The notes beneath the pieces were generated by a model. It had not been told where the DNA came from. It saw nothing but the letters and a program-made list of their open reading frames with translations, and did no database searches. A stretch of 64,000 nt of DNA from Cavia porcellus. Lineage: Eukaryota > Chordata > Mammalia > Rodentia > Caviidae. Where the stretch lies: positions 2,614,501-2,678,500 of the forward strand of contig NW_026947488.1 in NCBI RefSeq assembly GCF_034190915.1. Direction: 5' to 3'. Positions 56,055-64,000 of this stretch are shown one piece after another. A program made the translations under genes and the position numbers. How positions within the stretch are numbered: the stretch's first letter is position 1; every line of letters starts with the position of its first letter.

Positions 56055-57270
56055 GCGCATGCTTCAGCCCAACATAGCACCCTACAAAGTTCACCTTGAT
56101 GGGGTGGCACCCTGGGGCTTGGGCCCCCGCTTCCTCTGCCTTGGGGTTACTTTTCCTCCTAACTCGCCCCTGCAGCTCCCTCCAATCCACGTGCCCACCC
56201 TCACCTGCATTCACTCTCACAGGGCATCTATTTGGTTTGTTACATATTTGACTACGGTTTTAGCAAACATTAGACCATGGATTTATGCCACTGAACTCCC
56301 CCCACACTCATGCCAGCTGGGCAACGGCCAGGCAACGTGACCTCCACTGGAGGTAGCGCAGTAGTGGGAGAGGGCTGTCCCTGCCTTGGGGAGGTACTCC
56401 AGCTGGAGGCAGACTCTGAGATGAGGGTCCGACAGACAAGACTGAGAGAGCTGGGAAGGAGAGAAACAGAGAAGGCCTTCTGGCCTGTGAGCTGGTGCAG
56501 GAGAGCTGGCTGAGAAGGGGCTTCTCACACAGATGTGCAGGGGCAGATGCCAGTGTGGCACCCAGAGGCTGAACAGAGTGTTCCAGACCCAGGAAAGCAA
56601 TCGGAAGAGCTGGAGGAGGTGGAATCATCTGGGGCCATGGTGGGAGGGTTTTTACTCGGGGAGCAAGGGGGAAGTCACTGGAAAGAGTTCAGCCAGGAGC
56701 CTCCTTCCTGATGCATACTGAAAAGGTCACACCATTATTCTCAGGGCCCACAGGTGGGCAGGGCGGGGCTTTCAGCAGCTCTGAGTAACAGAACATCACA
56801 CTTGGGGAGGACTGTGAAGGGTGTCCTAGAGGGAGACCAGGCCCCGCACCTGGACCACAGTGCCCGGGAGGCCTCTGTGCCACTGCAGATGCCAACGTGG
56901 CCCCGTCTGCAAGGGTGTCATCCACATAGCATCCAGTGATGTATACGGAGGCTCCTCCGAGCCTGTGGGCCTCCGGGTTCTTATCTGCACTAGGCGAGCC
57001 CAGTACCCCCAGGGACGCCGTTAAGGATGGGAGAGGAAGAGGTGCTCCTCACTGGGGTTGCTCATTTTGTAGTGTGGCTTCCTTTCTTGGGCTGTGCTGG
57101 GAACAGTGACCCCAGAGTGCTGGTTACTGACACTTCAGATTCAGCCAGAAGCACAGAGCTCTTGCCTGAGTGCTAACCTCAGAAATCCATGAGTTTCCTT
57201 CAGTGTGGGAAAGTCAGGGCAGTGGCAGGTGACTTCTAACCAAGGTGTGAAAGGCTTGAGCCACACCCAC
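56055..57270. other. Non-coding stretch, no gene seen
   Basis: Mostly GC-rich with a small AT-rich patch at 56225-56290. Nothing recognised. Confidence 0.5.
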
Positions 57271-57279
57271 GTCACAAGA

Positions 57280-57645
57280 TTCTTAGGGAATGATAACAAA
57301 AATACATGCAGTTTCTAAAAAGATAGACTGCCTTGATTTTATAAAAGTTTCCCCCTTTTTTCTTGCATGCCCTTCTGAGTCTGTAAATCAAGGCCTTTAC
57401 CCTGGCTTGCATTATAATCTTACTGCAGCAAATTAGCTGAGTTCTATCAGATAAAGATGCAGCTTGCACGGGAGGCTGGATGAACCTCAAGTGCGCAGAT
57501 GTTTATTTTTCAGGTTTTTTTTTAAACTCAGAAAGTGTATGCAATTTAATTAGCCATTTTATTTTGAAAAAAAAGTGGTGCACTTTGGCTCTGAGAGCTT
57601 CTGAATAACCCGAACACAGAGGGACATTTGCATTTGTAATGAGCC
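57280..57645. promoter_or_regulatory. AT-rich island with octamer motif
   Basis: Repeat-free block with GGGAATGATAACAAAAATAC, CTTGATTTTATAAAAG, TGCATTATAATC, GCAAATTAGCTGAG, AGATAAAGATGC, GCAATTTAATTAGCC and a perfect octamer ATTTGCAT at 57626-57633 followed by TTGTAATGAGC. GATAA words, TTTAATTA and an octamer in 360 bases make this a good enhancer candidate. Confidence 0.4.
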
Positions 57646-57649
57646 ACTC

Positions 57650-59360
57650 AGCCCAGCACTCAGCTTTGCCCAGGCTGCAGCAGGAAGGCCGGTATCACTG
57701 CATGAAAGCAGTTCACCTTGGTATTTCCAAGGTGCCACCCTGCCCTGGGGACAGGCAGGGAGGTAGGATTGCGAAGGGGGCAGGTGTAAATCTCAACCCC
57801 GCCTGATAACGTTGGAAGGGCATCTGCAGTCCACTGGAGATTCAGAGGCACCTGCCTGGACTGGATCACTGGGCTGGGCTGGATCCTGTGGGCTGGAGTG
57901 GGCAGGAGGGGTCCTGAAGACACAGACAGGAGGAGTTCAGGGAGGAGACAGTGCACGAGCCCACCTGTCATTCTGCACTCTGGATTTTCTCTGAGAAGCC
58001 CCTACCACAGTTTTGGGTGCAGGGTTTCAGTAGGACCCACTCAGATCCCCTCTGTCCCACAGGAGGCCTTAGCAAGGGTGATGCTGCCCTGTCACCCTGG
58101 AGTGGGTCTGGACTCCACCCTGCTGGTGTGGACTGGAATTGCTTGACTGGAGGCTTTGGATCTGTCCAGTGCCAGACAAGCAGAACCTAAAACTAAAGGT
58201 TAAAGACATGATAGGAGGCAGAATGCAGAGAAACCAGAGCTTTTATGGACATTAGCACTTATCAGCTTGATTTGGACATGGTTTTGTGTCACTAAGGACC
58301 CAGCTCTTGGCTGAGTAGGAAGTAGGAGTATGCTGGGTGACACAGGACGAGAGAGGCTGTCCAGCCCTCAGGACAGCTCCTGGCAGCTATCAGGACAAAC
58401 ACCATCTGCAGGACAGGCCCTACACCAGGGCAGCCAGCCCTCTCAGAAGGTCACTGGTACAGAAGCAGCAGGCACAGCACTGGGAGTGTTTCCTCTGTGA
58501 GGAGCCCTCAATGGTCTTTTGGTAACTTTACCCTTTGCTCAAAGCTCAGCTTGGGGACAGGAGCATATTCCAGGGATTCCGCATTAATGTGAAGAGAAAG
58601 TCAACAGCTACCTCCAGCTAGAGCACCAAATGCTTCTGTGCAGGAAGCTTCTCAGAAAAGCACAGAGTTAAATCGTTTGGGAATCTTAGGTCTGTCTAGT
58701 TCTGTCCAGTGGAACACAGCTCATTCCACAGGGCCCACGCCCACTTCCCTCAGCCTCCTCTGAGGCTGGCCCCCTGAGAAGGTCAGCAGGCCCTTCCCAG
58801 GGGTCACCAACAGGGAGGGGACTCGGGAGCTGCAGCTGGGTGTGAGGCAGGCTAGGGCTGGGTGCAGATGGAGGAGCCCTGGGACGGCTGGTGGAGGCTG
58901 ACAAGCTGTGGGAGGCTGTGCAGGAGCAGGTCCCGGGACACATCGTGGGAGGGAGGAAGGGACACTACAGGGTGAGATGGGGAAGAAATGAGGACGAGCT
59001 GTACCACTTTCCCAGCTTTGCTGCAGGCTGGCATGTTTCCATGTCACAGAAGAAGGGAGACAGTCATCAGAAACGTTAACCACGAAAAGCAGTTCTGGCC
59101 TTGTACATAGTGGGTCGTCGTGTGGGTGCTTGGGCCACCACCCAGAGACTCCTAATGATGGAGGCATCGCCTCCTACCACCTGTGCCTCTGCCAGGCATC
59201 AGAACGCAGGCCTGGGTGTTGTCTCCAACACCCCTGCCGGACCCAGGGACCTCAGGCCCATGGCTGGACCATGATCAAGCCTTTCCCATGCAGAGCCACC
59301 GCATGCATGCAGATCCCCCAAGTGACTCGGGCAAACCTCTTCGTGTGCTCTTTGTGTCCA
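57650..59360. other. Non-coding stretch, no gene supported
   Basis: GC-rich. A frame near 58891-58970 reads VEADKLWEAVQEQVPGHIVG-like peptide before a GGTGAG donor-like site, but no acceptor or family supports an exon. 58190-58330 is moderately AT-rich. Confidence 0.4.
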
Positions 59361-59364
59361 TCAG

Positions 59365-59580
59365 CTGCATTTTCCACATGGCTTTCCAATTTTCTCTTGT
59401 AGTTCAGGGCTCTTACAATGACATTCTTGTCTGGCATTAAAAATAAACAAACCTTCCAAGGCCCTAGAGTCCCAAGGCTTAATGGAGCTAATTGTGGATT
59501 TGCATTTTTGATCTCCCACATGAAGGTCTGAAGGGCACAGTTATTGCTGTGGAGAAATTCCCACACCTCACAAAAGCCTC
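59365..59580. promoter_or_regulatory. AT-rich island with second octamer motif
   Basis: TTTCCAATTTTCTCTTGTAG, GGCATTAAAAATAAACAAACC (forkhead-like TAAACA), GGCTTAATGGAGC, CTAATTGTGG and a perfect ATTTGCAT at 59498-59505. The homeodomain-type TAATTG lies 8 bases before the octamer, in a POU/homeodomain-like arrangement. Inference only. Confidence 0.35.
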
Positions 59581-59584
59581 TTCC

Positions 59585-60470
59585 CTCCGACCCCCCCGCA
59601 TTTCTGAGTACCAGGTCTACAGTGGCAATGGTCTTTTCCCAGTGCCTGGGAAGGGGGTGGCTGCCAGGAGCTCAGAGTTCCATCTGGACCCAAGGAGAGA
59701 TAAGCGAGATTGATTAGTGATGTCTGCCCAGGTGAGAGAGGAGGTGCACAGGTATGGATGACACAATTTTCCTACCCCACATCCATGCTAGTGTTGCACT
59801 GGGTGCTAGTGAGATAGTTAACCAGCTTTATGATTCACAGGAGCTACTGAAGCTGAGCACATAGGTTACTTCAACTGGTTAACCGATGGTTGACCCATAT
59901 CAGGCTTGGTTTGTCATCACCATGCACTTTTTCTTTTCTTCTGACCCTGACTCGCTTGCTTGCTATGAACACCATTAGCCAAAGGAAGGGCTGAACAGAG
60001 AATTAATGATTCTGGGGCTATAGGATCCACTGTCCTTGCAGGAGGAAACTCCCTTTCATGTTCACACACACAAACAAAAATAAAAGTCAACATAAAACCT
60101 GCCCGAGAAGCCACACTCCCTGGAGCTGTGCTCCAGTTCTGGTTGGTAGCTTTGATTCTCAGCCCACAGCTCCCAGTGCAGGCCAGTACCCCCGGATTCC
60201 TCCTTTCATCTTTCACCCCACTGTCGATTCTCTTCCCCTCCCCTCTCCTCCCACACATGCACCAGTCAGCCCTAAGAGCAGCACCCCACCTTAGAGCCAA
60301 AGCCCCTTCTTGAGAGGGTAGAGGGCCGAGCAGGCAGCATCCCACTCCCCCTTTTCTCGAGCTTAATCTTGTTTATTCCTGAGACCCCACTTCCCTGCAG
60401 AGAAGCACGCAGCTGTCTCCCCTCTGTGCCTTCCTTCCCCATGTGCTCTGCAGCTGGAGGGGGCAACCAT
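59585..60470. other. Non-coding stretch, no gene seen
   Basis: Mixed composition; nothing recognised. Confidence 0.5.
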
Positions 60471-60474
60471 GGTC

Positions 60475-60650
60475 CGGAGGGGGCCAGGCAGCAGGTGGCT
60501 CATTCCTCGTTACCCACTTGCTGTTGCAGTGAGATGCAGCTGCAGACAATACGCACACAGTGGCCTTTGCTGTATCCCAATAAAGCTTTATTTACAAGCA
60601 CAGACACCGGGCCGCCTAAGGCATGCGGGCCACAGTTTGCTGACCTTTCC
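60475..60650 (+). mobile_element. hAT-type MER repeat
   Basis: AGACAATACGCACACAGTGGCC, CTGTATCCCAATAAAGCTTTATTTACAAGC, CAGACACCGGGCCGCC, then GGGCCACAGTTTGCTGACC is the common mammalian MER pattern ('cagacaatatgtaaacg...tgttccaataaaactttatttacaaaaacaggc...ggccatagtttgccgaccc'). The same element in the same direction is at 8470. The AATAAAG is internal to the repeat. Confidence 0.7.
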
Positions 60651-60654
60651 TCTA

Positions 60655-63060
60655 TAGGGTCACATTCCTTTCCTTTCATTACTTTTTTTTTTTTTCATTC
60701 CAGGGTTTTATTAGGACCTGTGTGTCCCCAGAAGATTTAAATTCCATGGATACTGGTCTGTGACTTTTTCTTACCATAATAGCTCCTCCAACAGGCCTGC
60801 CTGAGAAGCCACGCTGAGCCTGGTACCAGGGCTATGCATGACCCGTAAGTGTGTCCCCCGGGGTTCCTATACGTACTGGGAGAAACCTCCTCCTTAAACA
60901 CGGACACAGGCAGGCCGGGATCCACCCTTGCTAGCTCGCCTCCCTGCAAGCAGAGTCTGACTGGGGAATGCACCAGAGCCAGCCAGGCCCGGTGGAGAGA
61001 GGCCGGGTCCTGTCCGTGCCTTCGGCCTACAGATCAAGTGGCACTGAAGCTGTCCCCTGGATTTCTGTGTTACTTTTTAGTGTTCACTCTGAGCTTAATG
61101 TTGCCCCTTGCCACTTCGAAGCCTGGTGCACAGACCCTGCTTAATAAGACACAGGGTTTGACCCTGTCTGGCACCTTCCTGGTGCCTCATTTTTAATGTG
61201 ACGAAACTCTCCGTGTGTTCATTATCAATGGTGCGAGCTGCCCTGAGAGCCTCTCCCCAGCAGAGGGGCCTCTCTGGGATGCTGCCTGTGGTGCACAGCT
61301 CACCGCTGCTCCAGTGCCTGGCAGTGGCTGCTTCCCTGGGTCCTGGCTTTGGCCCTAAACCTTTTTGAGGGGGTGGTGCATGCAAAGCCCACAGAGAGGA
61401 GCTCAGGATAAGATGGGGAGCTCTGATCCCCAGCTGGTCAGGACTCCTAGCTGGAGGGTCTGCATGCTCTCCTGGCCTGGATACCACTTCCCATGTTTGA
61501 GTCATTTGCTGAAGCTCCGGAATTTTTTTTTTTTTTACTCAAACCAAGAAATATTTTTTCTCTATTATTAAATAAGATGCACAAGATTTCAGCGGCATTC
61601 ACAGACAGGGAAGAAAGGCAGAGCAGGTTAAGTCTGAGAATGTGAAGTGGATAAAATTTATCTTCCAGAAGCAATTTAAAGGCTGTAGCTGTGTCCCTGA
61701 TGTGCTCTGCGGGATCCCTACTTCATTAAGTTCCCCGAATCCGTTTTCTCCTCACTCTGCGGCTCAGGCTGGCACGGGCTGCCCAGTGCGGCCTCCCTGG
61801 CACTGTGCGCTCGCCTCCTCTGCGGGTGTGATGATGGTGTTGGATCCTGGGAAAGCGGGAGCCTTGGCTTGGTGACACAGGTACGGAGAGGAGTCCTGTT
61901 GGATCTGACACACGTACTGGCCCACGGGAAGGAGGACGGGACAGCACTTTGGTGGTGCGGACCCAGCAGATGGCAGGACTGGCACGGCAGCTGGTGGAAG
62001 TGGCCCCCCAAGCCAGCCCTGCTGTGGCGGTGGTATCTGGTGGGAAGCCTGCCTGCAGTTAAAGAGTCCAGAGAGGGAGCAGAGTGTGGGAGGGGGCGAG
62101 CGCAGTCCCTGGCAGGCTCGAGATGCTCTCTGTGCATGCAGCTTTCCCGCCATCTGGCCGGTAGCTGAGTTTACCAAACCCGCACGCGTGTGCAGCCTGC
62201 GCATGGCCGCAGCCGCCTTGGCATGGGATCTCCACCACAGGAGACCTACAGAGCTGCGGCCACGCATCTCACCGCTCAGGGCAGGAAGCAAGGGGGCCAG
62301 GGCAGTCCTGGTCAGGCTCAAGCTGCTCCGTGGCACATGGGGCCCCAAGTCTCTTTCACTGGCACTGGCTGGTGGTTCTGTGAGGCAGGAAGGCCCCGGC
62401 GCTTCCAGGGCAGTTCTGGGGCCACCAACACTGGGCATTTGGCCAGGAGGCCTCAGCCCTGTCAAGACCCTGGGTGATCCCTGGGGCCCTACCTGCACGA
62501 TGCCTGGTCCTCCTAACCGGAGTCCAGCCACCATGTGTCCTGGCTGGTGTGATGCACTGCATTGACCTGGAAATGCTTGCTCACTGACCTTGCCTCAAAC
62601 CCCAGTCGTGTTTCTAACTGAGCAGACCTTGAGGTGACACCCACGGGCCATGGCCCTGACCAGGTCAGGAACTGTGCAGACGCAGGAACCCTGGCCTCCC
62701 CTCCTGGAAACCAGGTGCTGTGCAGCCTCCCTTCTTTCTCTGGGGAGCCTAGGCTTTGCCCTTGCAGAAGATTGACCCCACCTTCCCAGCAGGAAGGCCA
62801 GCGCCAGGGTGACTGAGTGCAAAGGGCCACCCCGGCCACCTGACAGCCCTCTTCCTAAGACGCAGTCAGATTTGGGGTGATCCTGTCGCCACCTCCTCGG
62901 GGAGAGAAGGGGCAGGCTCACACCATCAGCCGTTATCTCCCAGCCCTTCCTGAATCTAGGCCAACACTCCTCCTTTCCTTCCTCGTATCCTGCCTGCCCT
63001 TCCAGCTCTGCTTGGCCACCAAGGGACACTCTCGGCTTCATTTTTGTGAGCTAAAAATGT
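60655..63060. other. GC-rich non-coding stretch, no gene seen
   Basis: Two T-runs (60682-60694 and 61522-61535) may mark tails of old reversed retroposons, but no body is recognisable beside them. 62040-62310 has more CpGs than average (CCGCACGCGTGTGC, GCGCATGGCCGCAGCCGCC). Long frames on both strands there (up to 256 codons minus, 61764-62534) overlap one another and have low-complexity composition. Confidence 0.45.
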
Positions 63061-63067
63061 TATGTTT

Positions 63068-63215
63068 GTCTGGGCATGTAGCACACTCATTTAATACCAG
63101 CGCTCTGGGAGGCTGGGGGAAGAGGACAAGTTAAGGGCCCAAGCTGGGCAAAATGCAAAGGACTGGGGCTATAGGTCTGTTGCAAAGGCCCTGGGTTCAA
63201 CGCCTTGCACAAAAA
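63068..63215 (+). mobile_element. Composite 7SL/tRNA SINE (B4-like), sense
   Basis: TCTGGGCATGTAGCACACTC, AATACCAGCGCTCTGGGAGGCTGGGGGAAGAGG form a 7SL-derived 5' part. AAGCTGGGCAAAATGC then ACTGGGGCTATAGGTCTG, CAAAGGCCCTGGGTTCAACGCC lead into an ID-like tRNA part and an A-tail. The order is the exact sense counterpart of the elements at 42493 and 51873. Confidence 0.75.
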
Positions 63216-63219
63216 GTTA

Positions 63220-63565
63220 TGCATACATTTGCATATAAAGGAAACCATATATACCATGTATTACTGACCTGATTAATATAAGGGATATGCATGTATCAAA
63301 GAGATAGGAAATTCCCACAGAGCTGATACACTAACCTTGGGCCTTACGGGGCTCCCTCCCAAATCTCCATGCCTGCCATTTCCTTCCCGTGTCCAGCTTG
63401 CTTTCTGGAGGCTGCGGCCTCCACATGACAGTGCCTGTGACTCTAAGCTCTCCATGTCTGACTCACGTTAAGGGTTTGCGTTTGAAGGCAGAAATGCTCT
63501 GAGACCCTGGAGAAATGAGTCCACCGGTTTCCTTCTCTGAAATGTGGGACTCACATGTGAATGCC
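63220..63565. other. Non-coding stretch, AT-rich start
   Basis: 63220-63300 is AT-rich (TTTGCATATAAAGG, CCTGATTAATATAAGG). The rest is mixed. Nothing recognised. Confidence 0.45.
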
Positions 63566-63567
63566 CA

Positions 63568-64000
63568 TTGTTTTAGCCAGCTTTCCATCACTGGGACAAA
63601 ACGCCCGAGAAGACCAACTGAAGGCAAGAAAGGTTATTCTGGCTCAAGGATGCCGGCGGTGCAGTCCAGGGCCCCTGGGCTCCATCTCGTGGGGCTAAGC
63701 GAGGAAACTTGGCAAGGTGGAAGCCACGTGGTGGAGCACAGTGGTTCACCTCAGGGGAGCCATGAAGGAGAGATGGGAGAAGGCAGGGGACAAAATACAT
63801 CTTCAAGTACATGACCTGCCTCCTCCACCCGGGCCTCGCCTCCCAAACTTTGCACCACCTCCCTGGAGCCCTGTAAGCTACGAATCAATCATTAGTGGGT
63901 TAACTCCCTGCTGAAGTCAGAGCCCTCACAACCGTGACACCTCTCAAAGGCCCCAGCTCAGAGCGCTGCTACTTTTGGGGTCAAGTCTTCAACACAGAAG
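63568..64000 (+). mobile_element. MaLR-type LTR, runs off window end
   Basis: TTGTTTTAGCCAGCTTTCCATCACTGGGAC, AAAACGCCCGAGAAGACC, GAAAGGTTATTCTGGCTCAAGG, GTGGAAGCCACGTGG, GGGGACAAAATACATC, GACCTGCCTCCTCCACCC and ATTAGTGGGTTAACTCC match the well-known rodent LTR pattern ('agctttccatcactgtgac...ctgagacaatcaac...ggtttattttggctca...ggggacaagataca...cacctcctcca'). It is a solo LTR-like relic of an ERVL-MaLR element; no viral gene is visible. The 3' end lies outside the window. Confidence 0.65.

Noticed and set aside
55768..56340. Frames with long Ser-Leu or Arg-Glu runs
   Set aside because: They are the direct translation of the (GA)n/(GGGA)n microsatellite.
58880..58975. Possible coding exon with GGTGAG donor
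   Set aside because: No credible acceptor upstream, and the peptide is short and not recognised; evidence is weaker than for 1667-1943.
62040..62310. CpG island promoter
   Set aside because: CpGs are more frequent than nearby but patchy, and no first exon, TATA or initiator arrangement is visible.
61764..62534. 256-codon open frame on the - strand
   Set aside because: GC-rich DNA with overlapping frames on the other strand; Pro/Ala/Ser/Gly-rich, no domain, no start context and no splice pattern.
1..64000. Prokaryotic systems (defence islands, CRISPR, phage, operons)
   Set aside because: The repeats are mammalian SINE, LINE and LTR families, there are no compact co-directional genes, and no regularly spaced identical repeats exist.

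Overview
This window looks like mammalian, most likely rodent, nuclear DNA. It has the sparse layout of an intergenic or large-intron interval. No long open frame on either strand reads as a recognisable protein. The many 60-200 codon open frames are scattered over both strands and overlap each other, as expected by chance in GC-rich DNA. There are no ribosome-binding sites, operons, CRISPR arrays or other prokaryotic features.

The rodent assignment rests on the repeats. There are short tRNA-derived SINEs of ID type (positions 71, 24388, 25535, 44185, 49384). There are monomeric 7SL-derived B1-like SINEs (17427, 42071), one of which shows a 29-base internal duplication. There are composite tRNA/7SL SINEs of B4 type (42493, 51873, 63068) and a URR1-like element (54215). 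I saw no B2 element and no primate-type dimeric Alu, so a non-murid rodent is the best guess; the species cannot be named from this. Older mammal-wide elements are MIR, the 3' end of an old LINE-1, hAT-type MER elements and MaLR-type LTR pieces.

The best candidates for transcribed sequence are two short exon-like segments on the + strand (1667-1943 and 5572-5684). Each has a good acceptor and donor, and their splice-bounded frames have protein-like composition. They may belong to a neighbouring gene or to a non-coding transcript. A third segment (6496-6648) has strong splice sites but stops in every frame.

The rest alternates between GC-rich, unremarkable sequence and compact AT-rich islands. 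The islands carry clustered ATTA/TAAT, ATTTGCAT and TAATTA-type words (near 9340, 13100, 16930, 22150, 27800, 30700, 33640, 37150, 39790, 44800, 52380, 53420, 57280 and 59370). They contain no repeat I recognise. They resemble conserved non-coding elements around developmental regulator genes, so the working model is a regulatory landscape of long-range enhancers. This is inference from appearance; only a multi-species alignment can prove it. Simple repeats with structural potential are also present: a (GA)n/(GGGA)n polypurine tract, (TCCC)n, (ATCC)n, a TG/CATG-rich tract and a G-run cluster.
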